The position numbers and the translations under genes are program-made. Positions 16,554-24,890 of a stretch of 64,000 nucleotides of DNA are shown one piece after another. This DNA is from an uncultured Collinsella sp. Its GTDB lineage: Bacteria; Actinomycetota; Coriobacteriia; Coriobacteriales; Coriobacteriaceae. The stretch is taken from positions 23,768 to 87,767 of the forward strand of contig CABUPH010000008.1 in assembly GCA_902493375.1 (NCBI GenBank), read 5' to 3'. A model generated the notes under the pieces. The model made no database searches. It was not told the DNA's origin and worked only from the letters and a program-made list of their open reading frames with translations. How positions within the stretch are numbered: position 1 is the stretch's first letter; each line of letters opens with the position of its first letter.

Positions 16554-17576
16554 ATGAGCAAAGAGTGTGTCGAGCAGGTCGAAGGCGCAGGGGCTTCGGT
16601 GCCGATGACCGATATATCGAACATTGATGTGCCCGAGGGCACCGACGAGCTCAGCCGCAACACCCGTCGCGCATGGCGCGACCGCTTGAACAGCGCTTCG
16701 ACGCGCAAGATGATCACGGGCGTCTTGGCTACGCTGGTGGGCGGTTCGTTTTGGGGCTTCTCGGGCACCAGCGCGAGCTTTCTGTTCGATACCTACCACG
16801 TCGACACCTTGTGGCTTATGAGCGTGCGTCAGATTCTCGCCGGTCTACTCTTTATGGCCGTGGTTGTTACGCGCGACCGCGAGCGCCTGATTAAGCTCTG
16901 GACCACACCCGCCGATCGCAAGCAGCTGCTGCTCTTTACCGCCTTTGGCCTGCTGTTCAACCAGTTTTGCTATCTTTCGGCCGTGCGCCTGACGAACGCC
17001 GGAACCGCGACAGTGCTCCAGTGCCTGCAGCTCGTTATCATCATGGGCTACACCTGCGCGATCGATCGCCGCATGCCGCGTACTCGCGAAGTCATCGGCA
17101 TTGGCCTGGCTCTGGGTGGAACCTTTTTAATCGCCACCGGCGGCGACCCCACCAGCCTGAATATCTCGCCGCTTGGCCTGGCAGCAGGTCTTATGTGTGC
17201 GGTCAGCGCCGCGTGTATGGCGGTGATTCCCGCCAAGATCCTGCCCGAATACGGCAGCCCCATCGTCACGGGCTCGGCAATGCTCACGGCGGGCGTGATC
17301 TCATGTGTCTTCGTGCAGCCCTGGGCGCATATGCCGGCACTCGACGCTGCCGGCGTCGAGGCGCTCGCGGTGTTCGTGGTTATCGGCTCGTTTTTTGCTT
17401 ACATGCTCTATATGCAGGGCGTTAAGGACATCGGCTCGGTGCGTGCGAGCCTCATCGGAACTGTGGAGCCGGTTTCGGCGACCATCACCAGCGCCGTTAT
17501 GCTGGGCACGGTGTTTTTGCCGACCGACCTTATCGGCTTTGCCATGATCATCGTGATGATGTTCCTCACGGTGTAG
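16554..17576 (+). CDS. EamA/DMT-family transporter
   Basis: About 340 residues with a hydrophilic 60-residue N-terminus and then ten hydrophobic segments arranged as two EamA repeats (first from GVLATLVGGSFWGFSGTSA, second from ISPLGLAAGLMCAVSAACMA). These are inner-membrane exporters or importers of small metabolites; the substrate cannot be told. The ATG at 16554 has GGGGGAG upstream and sits before the first membrane segment. The gene stands alone. Confidence 0.85.
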   Translation: MSKECVEQVEGAGASVPMTDISNIDVPEGTDELSRNTRRAWRDRLNSASTRKMITGVLATLVGGSFWGFSGTSASFLFDTYHVDTLWLMSVRQILAGLLFMAVVVTRDRERLIKLWTTPADRKQLLLFTAFGLLFNQFCYLSAVRLTNAGTATVLQCLQLVIIMGYTCAIDRRMPRTREVIGIGLALGGTFLIATGGDPTSLNISPLGLAAGLMCAVSAACMAVIPAKILPEYGSPIVTGSAMLTAGVISCVFVQPWAHMPALDAAGVEALAVFVVIGSFFAYMLYMQGVKDIGSVRASLIGTVEPVSATITSAVMLGTVFLPTDLIGFAMIIVMMFLTV

Positions 17577-17724
17577 CTGGCGCCGCCGCCAGACAGAAAA
17601 GGTGTTGTGCCGCATTTTCGCCAATTGATGTCCGTGTCTGGAGTTTAGCTGTCGATGCTCAAAATGCCATAAACTAGTAACGTTATGGACTTTTTCATTG
17701 CGACTCAATTGCGAGGATTTCTTT

Positions 17725-20037
17725 ATGGCTGGTAATCACTTTAAGGGCAGCGATAGCGGCCGTCCTGCAGTTCCGCCGCGTCCGAACGGGGCTGGTAAGG
17801 ACGGCACGCCGGGCGGCGCTGGACAGGGCGGTTCCGGTAAGCGCGTGTCCCCGGGCGAGACGGCGATGTTTACCGCTCTGTACGAGCAGTCTCAAAAGGC
17901 AAAAAAGACCGGCCGTGCAAAAGGGAATGTCTTTGCGGGCGGTGCAACCTCCGCGTCGCAGCCGAGCGGGGCTCCTTCGGTGCCTGCGAACAACGCAGGT
18001 GCTGCCAACGCCGCGAATGCTGCCGGCAACGTTAATGCCGGCAAGGCCGACAACAATACTCCCTCTGCCGGTGGCGCGGGGCTTACGGGTAACCTTGGTA
18101 CGATTTACACCGGCGCCTCCGAGACTGGCACGTTCGCCCGCCTGGATGATAGCGGTGCCGAGTTTGCGGGCTCGGGTTCCAAGGAAGATTATTACGATTT
18201 TGGCTTGAACTACGGTAGCGATGCTTCGTCGAGTTCGACCTCTGACGGTCTGGTCCGTCATCGCCATCGCAAGGGCGAGGGCAAGAAGCGTCACACTGGC
18301 GCCATTATTGCCGCTGTAGTCGCGGTGCTTCTCGTTGCGCTTGGCGCAAGCGGCTTTATGCTGCTTAACTCGGCAAAGACCGTAAAGAGCGAAGCGAAGG
18401 AGGCTGTCGAGATCGTCGGTGGCCTTAAGGACAAGGTCACGTCGGGCGATTTTTCGACGCTGCCTGACGACGCGAAGAAGATCGATGAGCTCTGTAACAG
18501 TATGAAGGCGGAGACCTCGAGCCCGCTGTGGGCGGCGGCTTCGTTTATCCCGGTGTATGGCAGCGATATCAATGCGGCCCGCACCATGATTGACGCCCTG
18601 TCCGATGTCTCGAGCAATGCGCTGGTTCCCATGGCCGATAACCTTTCGCAGGCTACGCCCGGCAAGCTGTTCCAGGACGGCATGATTAACGTGTCCGCGC
18701 TGCAGGCGGTCGCCGATTCGCTTTCCGATAGCTCCAAGGTGTTCAAGAGCGCCAACGAGAAGGTCCAGGGCATTGGCGATACTCATATTTCCCAGGTGAC
18801 CGAGCTGGTCGATAAGGCCAAGGACGGCTTTGCCACCCTCAACGGCGCGGTTGACGCGGCGGAGAAGGTCGCCCCCGTCCTTCCCCAGATGCTCGGCGCC
18901 AACGGCCAGACGCGCAACTACCTTATGTACGCCATGAACAACGTCGAGATTCGTGCTTGCGGCGGCTTTGGCGGTTCGCAGGGCCTGATTTCGGTCACTG
19001 ACGGCCAGATGTCGATTGGCGAGTTTGTTCCCCGCATTGGACTCAGCGAGGATGAGGCAGTCGAGAGCGTCGACGAAGAGGATGAAGCGCTGTTCGGCAA
19101 CCACAGTAACCTGTACAACTCGGGCAATACCTATTCGCCTGATTGGCCCCGCAACTCGCAGCGTGTCGCCGCGCTGTGGAAGTCCCAGTATGGACAGGAC
19201 GTTGATGGCGTCATCGGTATCGACCCGGTGTTCCTGCAGTATCTGCTGGGCCTGGTCGGTAACGTGTCACTGCCCGACGGAACGGTTGTCGACGGCACCA
19301 ACGCCGCAAAGGTCCTCATGCACGATGTGTACTGGAACTATCCGGTCGAGGAGTCTGACGGCATCTTTGCATCCGTCGCCAGCGCTGCCTTCGACAAGAT
19401 CCTTGGCGGTATCGGCGATGTCGATGTTACGAAGCTTGTCAGCGCCGTTGAGCGCGGTGCCGAAGAGGGCCGCCTGATCGCTTGGATGAGAAACGATGAT
19501 GAGCAGAATGCCATCAAAGAGACGGGCATTGACGCTTCGCTGCCCGATCCGGATGATCCGAGTGCCGATCCCGTTGCCGGCGTTTACTTTAACAACCTGA
19601 GCTTCTCCAAGCTCGACTGGTATCTGAACGCCGACACTCAGATTGGTCAGGGCGTGAAGAATGGCGACGGCACGTGTTCCTATCGCATCACCGTTACCCT
19701 GACGAACATCATGACGCAGGAGGAGGCTGGCAAGCTGCCCGACTACGTTGCGGCGAGCGCACCCGATGCCGCGCGTGACGACGAGCGTCTGAATGTCTCG
19801 TTGTTTGCCCCGACGGGCGGCAACATCAGTGACCTTACGGTTGAGGGCACCCAGTTTGGTCTTGGTGCCGCTACGTGGCATGGAATCCCCTTCTATTCGG
19901 GCACCGTTGACCTGCATGCTGGCGAGACGACGACGATCACGTATACGCTGACCACGTCGGCCGAGGCGGGGGACAAGCCGCTTACGCTGCGTCAGACTCC
20001 TACATGCCAGGCGGCTCGCGACAGCGCGTCGGCGTAG
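17725..20037 (+). CDS. DUF4012-domain membrane-anchored surface protein
   Basis: About 770 residues. The first ~185 are Gly/Ala/Asn-rich, low complexity and probably cytoplasmic, ending in a basic stretch. One transmembrane helix follows (AIIAAVVAVLLVALGASGFM, about 193-212). The rest is the extracytoplasmic DUF4012 region with the signature NNVEIRACGGFGGSQGLISV. DUF4012 proteins of actinobacteria often accompany cell-surface polysaccharide genes; the biochemical role is unknown. The start has GAGGA upstream. Followed by a strong terminator before glmM, so the two are separately transcribed. Confidence 0.8.
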   Translation: MAGNHFKGSDSGRPAVPPRPNGAGKDGTPGGAGQGGSGKRVSPGETAMFTALYEQSQKAKKTGRAKGNVFAGGATSASQPSGAPSVPANNAGAANAANAAGNVNAGKADNNTPSAGGAGLTGNLGTIYTGASETGTFARLDDSGAEFAGSGSKEDYYDFGLNYGSDASSSSTSDGLVRHRHRKGEGKKRHTGAIIAAVVAVLLVALGASGFMLLNSAKTVKSEAKEAVEIVGGLKDKVTSGDFSTLPDDAKKIDELCNSMKAETSSPLWAAASFIPVYGSDINAARTMIDALSDVSSNALVPMADNLSQATPGKLFQDGMINVSALQAVADSLSDSSKVFKSANEKVQGIGDTHISQVTELVDKAKDGFATLNGAVDAAEKVAPVLPQMLGANGQTRNYLMYAMNNVEIRACGGFGGSQGLISVTDGQMSIGEFVPRIGLSEDEAVESVDEEDEALFGNHSNLYNSGNTYSPDWPRNSQRVAALWKSQYGQDVDGVIGIDPVFLQYLLGLVGNVSLPDGTVVDGTNAAKVLMHDVYWNYPVEESDGIFASVASAAFDKILGGIGDVDVTKLVSAVERGAEEGRLIAWMRNDDEQNAIKETGIDASLPDPDDPSADPVAGVYFNNLSFSKLDWYLNADTQIGQGVKNGDGTCSYRITVTLTNIMTQEEAGKLPDYVAASAPDAARDDERLNVSLFAPTGGNISDLTVEGTQFGLGAATWHGIPFYSGTVDLHAGETTTITYTLTTSAEAGDKPLTLRQTPTCQAARDSASA

Positions 20038-20074
20038 GGTTTTTCTGGTAGCGCAGATAATCGAGTACCATTTT

Positions 20075-20108
20075 GGGGCGGACAGGCAATCTGTTCGCCC
20101 CTATTTTG
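20075..20108 (+). terminator. Rho-independent terminator before glmM
   Basis: GGGGCGGACAG pairs perfectly with CTGTTCGCCCC (one G-T) around GCAAT and is followed by TATTTTG. Confidence 0.8.
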
Positions 20109-20120
20109 TAAGGAGAGCGC

Positions 20121-21452
20121 ATGAAGTACTTTGGCACCGACGGCTTTCGCGGCGAGGCCAACGTTGGGCTGACGGTAGAGCACGCTTATAAGATTGGCCG
20201 TTTTGTGGGCTGGTATTACGGTGCCAACCGCGAGCGCAAGGCGCGCGTTATCGTGGGCAAGGACACACGTCGCTCGAGTTATATGTTCGAGGCGGCGCTG
20301 GTGAGCGGTCTGGTCGCGAGCGGTGCGGACGCCTATATGCTGCACGTGATTCCGACGCCGGGCGTGGCGCATCAGACCGTGGAGGGCTGCTTCGATTGCG
20401 GCATCATGATCAGCGCGAGCCACAACCCGTTTTGCGATAACGGCATTAAGCTCGTCAATAGCGACGGTTTTAAGATGGACGAGGACGTACTGGAGCTCAT
20501 CGAGGACTACATCGATGGCAAGAGCGAGGTGCCGCTGGCCACGGGCAACCACATCGGCGCCACGGTGGACTACATGCAGGGCCGCAACCGCTACATTGCT
20601 TCGCTCATCGCCAGCGCGAACTTTTCGCTGCAGGGCGTCAAGATCGGTATCGACTGCGCCAACGGCTCGGCTTCCTCGGTGGCCAAGCCGGTGTTCGACG
20701 CGCTGGGCGCCGACGTGCGCGTGATCAACGCCGCGCCCGATGGTTTTAACATCAACGTCGACTGCGGCTCCACGCATATGGAGCGTTTGCAGCGCCATGT
20801 GGTGGAGCAGGGCCTGGACGTGGGCTTTGCCTACGACGGCGATGCCGACCGATGCCTGGCCGTGGATGAGCGCGGTCGCGTGGTAGACGGCGACCAGATC
20901 CTGTACGTGTGCGGCGTGTATCTGAACAAGCACGGGCGACTCTCGGGCGGTACCGTGGTGCCGACGATTGCCAGCAACTTTGGTCTTGTCAAGTCGCTGG
21001 AGCTTGCCGGCCTGAGCGCCGTGACCAGCGGCGTGGGCGACCGTCACGTGTATGCCAAGATGCGCGAGGGCGGTTACAGCCTGGGTGGCGAGCAGACGGG
21101 CCATACGATCTTTGGCGATATCGAGCGCACGGGCGATGGCATTATGACCTCGCTGCGCGTGATGGAAGTGATTCGTGCCGAGCGCGAGACGCTCTCGCAG
21201 CTCACGGCTCCGTGCAAGCTGCTGCCGCAGGCGCAGGTGGCCGTGCACGTGGCGGACAAGGACGCCGCGCTCGAGAACATGGGCGTGCAGAACGCCATCG
21301 CCGAGGCCGAGGCTGCGCTGGCAGGCGAGGGCCGCGTGCTCGTGCGCAAGAGCGGAACCGAGTCGGTTATCCGCGTGCTGGCCGAGGCGCCCGACCAAGC
21401 ATCCGCCGATGCCGCCATGAAGCGCATCGCCGCCGCGCTGGAAGCTCTGTAA
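20121..21452 (+). CDS. glmM: Phosphoglucosamine mutase
   Basis: Interconverts glucosamine-6-P and glucosamine-1-P on the way to UDP-GlcNAc for peptidoglycan. 443 residues, normal for GlmM. The phosphoserine loop is ISASHNPFCDNGIKL with Ser100. The metal loop is DGDADRCL. The sugar-binding motif is GGEQTGH, and the phosphate-binding RKSGTES lies near the C-terminus. AAGGAG lies upstream of the ATG. Confidence 0.96.
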   Translation: MKYFGTDGFRGEANVGLTVEHAYKIGRFVGWYYGANRERKARVIVGKDTRRSSYMFEAALVSGLVASGADAYMLHVIPTPGVAHQTVEGCFDCGIMISASHNPFCDNGIKLVNSDGFKMDEDVLELIEDYIDGKSEVPLATGNHIGATVDYMQGRNRYIASLIASANFSLQGVKIGIDCANGSASSVAKPVFDALGADVRVINAAPDGFNINVDCGSTHMERLQRHVVEQGLDVGFAYDGDADRCLAVDERGRVVDGDQILYVCGVYLNKHGRLSGGTVVPTIASNFGLVKSLELAGLSAVTSGVGDRHVYAKMREGGYSLGGEQTGHTIFGDIERTGDGIMTSLRVMEVIRAERETLSQLTAPCKLLPQAQVAVHVADKDAALENMGVQNAIAEAEAALAGEGRVLVRKSGTESVIRVLAEAPDQASADAAMKRIAAALEAL

Positions 21453-21454
21453 GA

Positions 21455-21484
21455 TAGTCATTGGGGACGTTCTTAAACGACTAG
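21455..21484 (+). repeat. Second copy of the REP-like sequence
   Basis: Thirty bases identical to 11-40, starting 3 bases after the glmM stop; the complementary right arm present at 47-66 is missing here. Confidence 0.6.
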
Positions 21485-21488
21485 GTGG

Positions 21489-21527
21489 AAAGGGGACGCT
21501 GCGGATTGGTTCCACGGCGTCCCCTTT
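21489..21527. terminator. Terminator between glmM and the M32 peptidase gene
   Basis: An 11-bp stem AAAGGGGACGC with GCGTCCCCTTT, between two convergent genes, with short A and T tracts on the two sides. Confidence 0.6.
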
Positions 21528-21549
21528 GCGTTGGCGTGTCGGTTATGCC

Positions 21550-23124
21550 TTACAGCTCGTAGAGCGTGGTGAACTTGTCCTGCAGGTAGCTGCAGTAGTA
21601 GCGGGCATCGAACGCCATGCCGCACGCGCCCTTGATGAGCTCCGGCGCGTCCTTGGCGCGGCCCCACTGCCAAATGTGCTCGCCCAGCCAGGCGCGGACG
21701 GGTGTCAGGTCGCCGCTCGCGCAGGCGCCGGTAAGGTCGACGCCGTCGCGGCACATGGCCGGCACAAACATGGCGTCGTAGGCGCTGCCCAGCGCATAGG
21801 TGGGGAAGTAGCCAAACGAGCCGCCGCTCCAGTGCGTATCCTGTAGGCAGCCGTGCGTGTCGTCGGGAACGGGAATGCCCAGGTACTCATCCATGAAGCG
21901 GTTCCAAAGCGCGGGGATGTCCTTGGCCGTGGCCTCGCCGGCAAACAGCATGCGCTCGATCTCGTAGCGCACCATAACGTGTAGCGGATAGGTGAGCTCG
22001 TCGGCCTCGGTGCGGATCAGCGAAGGCTGCGCGATGTTCACGGCGTGGTAGAGCGTGTCCTCGTCGACGTCGCCGTAGACCTCGGGTGCGTGGCGGCGCA
22101 GCACCTCGAGCAGCGGTCCCATAAAGGCGCGGCTGCGACCCACGGTGTTCTCGAAAAAGCGGCTCTGGCTCTCGTGGATGCCCATGGAGGTGCCGCCCTC
22201 AAGACAGGTGCGCGCATAGGCGGGATTGACGCCCAGCTCGTACATGGCGTGTCCCGCCTCGTGGATGATGCTGTAGACGTTGGAGATGCAATCGTCCTCG
22301 TAGATGTGTGTCGCGATGCGCGCGTCACCCACGGCAAAGCCCTCGCTAAACGGGTGTTCGGTAAAGGCAAGCGCGGTGTCGTTCAGGTTCAGGCCGACGA
22401 GCTTCATAAGGTCGAAGCTCATGGCGCGCTGGGCGGCCTCGGGCACGCGGGCGTGCAAAAAGTCGGCAGCGGGCTGCTGGCCGCGCTCGCCGATGGCGTG
22501 CACGAGCGGCACGACCGTCGCCTTGACCTCATCGCAAAACGCGTCGAAGCTCTTGGCAGAAAGGCCGCGCTCGTACTGGTCGAGCCAAACGTCGTATGGG
22601 TCGCGCTTGGGGTCCATGAGCTCGGCCTGATGCTTAAGTTGGGCGACGATTCTATCCACATAGGGCTCAAAGCTTGCCCAGTCGTTGGCCGCCTTGGCCT
22701 TGTGCCACACGGCGTCTGCCTCGCAGGTGAGCCTGGTCCAGGCCTCGGCCTCCTCGGTGGGGATGACGCTTGCCTCGCGCTGGTCGCGGCCGAGCACGCG
22801 GATCTCGTCGAGCAGCTGCGGGTCGTCGATCTTGCCTCCGGCGACCGTCTCACGCGCGAGAGAGCGCACAAGCTCAACGGACTTCTCGCTGGTCAAGAGT
22901 TTGTGATGCTCGCCGGCAAGGGTGCCCATGGCATCGGCGCGGGCCGCGGCGCCGTTGGCGGGGGCAATCGTCGCGCCATCGAACTCGGCAATTTTGAGCA
23001 GGTACTCGCGGGTCCACAGTTTGCCTTCGAGCTTGCGGAATTTTTTGACGGCCTTATCGACCTTGATGCCGTTGGGCGTCTTGCCCGCTGCGGGCTTGGC
23101 TTTCTTATCGTGCTTCTTTCCCAT
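21550..23124 (-). CDS. M32 carboxypeptidase (Taq type)
   Basis: Cytoplasmic zinc carboxypeptidase of about 524 residues. The HEXXH motif is HEAGH (288-292), and the third ligand is expected in the following GIHESQSRFFEN segment, which is the M32 family signature. The first 30 residues are Lys-rich and look like an added tail. The start at 23124 has AAGGA upstream. Convergent with glmM and divergent from pheST. Likely role: general peptide turnover. Confidence 0.93.
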   Translation of the reverse strand: MGKKHDKKAKPAAGKTPNGIKVDKAVKKFRKLEGKLWTREYLLKIAEFDGATIAPANGAAARADAMGTLAGEHHKLLTSEKSVELVRSLARETVAGGKIDDPQLLDEIRVLGRDQREASVIPTEEAEAWTRLTCEADAVWHKAKAANDWASFEPYVDRIVAQLKHQAELMDPKRDPYDVWLDQYERGLSAKSFDAFCDEVKATVVPLVHAIGERGQQPAADFLHARVPEAAQRAMSFDLMKLVGLNLNDTALAFTEHPFSEGFAVGDARIATHIYEDDCISNVYSIIHEAGHAMYELGVNPAYARTCLEGGTSMGIHESQSRFFENTVGRSRAFMGPLLEVLRRHAPEVYGDVDEDTLYHAVNIAQPSLIRTEADELTYPLHVMVRYEIERMLFAGEATAKDIPALWNRFMDEYLGIPVPDDTHGCLQDTHWSGGSFGYFPTYALGSAYDAMFVPAMCRDGVDLTGACASGDLTPVRAWLGEHIWQWGRAKDAPELIKGACGMAFDARYYCSYLQDKFTTLYEL

Positions 23125-23259
23125 ACCATATCCTTGATCTCGCAGGCCGAGCGCCGCAGGCGGATGCACGGCCAGTTTGCACAACTACCTGCCTTGTACC
23201 CAGCACGAACAAAACGGAACGCGGCGATGCACTCGCGAAATGTGTTATCCTATAGCCCA

Positions 23260-23545
23260 ATGCGTTGACGGAGAGGGTTTTGCCCGCCGTGTCGCCGGCA
23301 AGAGAGGGAAGGTCATGGGCTGCAAGCCTTCCTGCGGTGGCAAGGGCCAAGCGTTCACTCCCGAGCAGCGACCTCAACGGGCGCGCGGCCAGCGGCGGCG
23401 ATGTCCCCAGTAGGGAAGCCGTGAGCCTCGCGACAAGAGGCACAGAGTGGGCGCGGCGGGCCAGACATCCGTCGGGTCAAACAAGGTGGTACCGCGGAAT
23501 TCAACCGTCCTTGGGCAATGCACATGCCCGAGGACGGTTTTTTGT
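23260..23545 (+). ncRNA. T-box leader controlling pheST
   Basis: The sequence GGTGGTACCGCGG at 23485-23497 is the T-box core that pairs with the uncharged tRNA acceptor end. Upstream, a long stem I region contains an AGAGAGGGAAGG segment and, on its 3' side, TTC followed by A at 23354-23356, which fits a Phe specifier codon. Downstream a strong terminator (ACCGTCCTTGGGC ... GCCCGAGGACGGT plus six T, about 23503-23543) would be prevented when tRNA-Phe is uncharged. Boundaries are approximate. The placement directly before pheS supports the assignment. Confidence 0.9.
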
Positions 23546-23629
23546 TACCGAACCGGGCCGCGTTTTCGCAACGCCAGGCGGCGGCAGTCGTCCCGGCGAG
23601 CGGGGAACGCGAGAGACGAAAGGGAAGAC

Positions 23630-24706
23630 ATGAGTCTGATTGATGATCTGGTCAAACTCGAGGAAGAGGCCAAGGAGCTCGTCGCCGGCGCCGACGACGC
23701 CGCCAAGCTCGAGGCCGCGCGCGTTGAGCTGCTCGGCCGCAAGGGTCGTATTACCGGCCTGATGCGCATGATGGGTAAACTCGCCCCCGAGGATCGCCCC
23801 ATGATGGGCAAGCGCGCCAACGAGATGCGCCAGCTGATCGAGGGCATGCTCGACGAGCGCACCACCGAGATGAAGGCCGCCGCCCTCAAACACGCACTCG
23901 AGCACGAGGCCGTCGATATCACGCTGCCGGGCATCCGTCCGCAGATCGGTCACCAGCACCTGATCAAGCAGATCATCGAGGAGGCCGAGGACATCTTCTG
24001 CGGCATCGGCTACACCGTCGAGTCCGGCCCCATGGTCGATACCTCCTACTACAACTTCACCGCGCTCAACGCGCCCATGGATCACCCGAGCCGCTCGGCT
24101 CGCGACACGTTCTATGTGGTCGACAACAACCCCGGCAGCGTCGCGCATCCCGAGGCTCACGCTCACGGCGAGTCCGACGTGCTGCTGCGCACCCAGACCT
24201 CGGGCGTGCAGATCCACACCATGGAGTCGCAGAAGCCGCCCATCTACATGATCTGCCCGGGCACCGTCTACCGTCCCGACACGGCCGACGCCTGCCACCT
24301 GCCGCAGTTCAACCAGATCGAGGGCCTGGTCGTCGACGAGGGTATCACCTTTGGCGATCTTAAGGGCACGCTCGACTACTTTGTTAAGTGCATGTTTGGC
24401 GAGGATCGCAAGACGCGCTATCGCCCGCACTTCTTCCCCTTCACCGAGCCTTCCTGCGAGGTGGACGTGAGCTGCCACGTGTGCGGCGGCAAGGGCTGCA
24501 ACTTCTGCAAGCACAGCGGCTGGATCGAGATCCTGGGCTGCGGCATGGTCGACCCCAACGTCCTGATCAACTGCGGCATCGACCCCGAGAAGTACACCGG
24601 CTTCGCCTTTGGTATTGGCGCCGAGCGCGTCGCGGCACTGCGCTACGACCTGCCCGACCTCAGAACTCTCATGACAGGCGATATGCGTTTCCTGAATCAG
24701 TTCTAG
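23630..24706 (+). CDS. pheS: Phenylalanyl-tRNA synthetase alpha subunit
   Basis: Class II catalytic subunit charging tRNA-Phe. 358 residues: N-terminal coiled-coil arm (residues 1-90), then the catalytic core with motif 2 around TVYRPDTADACHLPQF and motif 3 FGIGAERVAALRYDLPDLR. A CxxC pair lies in CHVCGGKGCNFC. The ATG at 23630 follows AAAGGGA just after the T-box; the longer open frame runs through the leader. Functions as an alpha2beta2 tetramer with PheT. Confidence 0.97.
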   Translation: MSLIDDLVKLEEEAKELVAGADDAAKLEAARVELLGRKGRITGLMRMMGKLAPEDRPMMGKRANEMRQLIEGMLDERTTEMKAAALKHALEHEAVDITLPGIRPQIGHQHLIKQIIEEAEDIFCGIGYTVESGPMVDTSYYNFTALNAPMDHPSRSARDTFYVVDNNPGSVAHPEAHAHGESDVLLRTQTSGVQIHTMESQKPPIYMICPGTVYRPDTADACHLPQFNQIEGLVVDEGITFGDLKGTLDYFVKCMFGEDRKTRYRPHFFPFTEPSCEVDVSCHVCGGKGCNFCKHSGWIEILGCGMVDPNVLINCGIDPEKYTGFAFGIGAERVAALRYDLPDLRTLMTGDMRFLNQF

Positions 24707-24890
24707 GCTGCGGCTTGCCCAAGCACGGCACCTCGGCGCTCATTCGTCGCTTGCGTACCAAAGTACGCGGCGCTCCTCTTTCGGGCCGATCTGCCGCACT
24801 TGGACAACCCTCGCTTTGTAAGGAATGTTCACAAAGTTGAAGTTTCCACCTGCATCTCTTCGCAGGCTTTCAGTATGAAAGGAGAGCTAG
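24707..24890 (+). other. Structured spacer between pheS and pheT
   Basis: 184 bases, unusually long for this pair. It contains a GCGTAC-CAAA-GTACGC hairpin and CCTGC ... GCAGG just before pheT's AAAGGAG. No gene. Transcription is presumably continuous because no T-run terminator is seen. Confidence 0.4.
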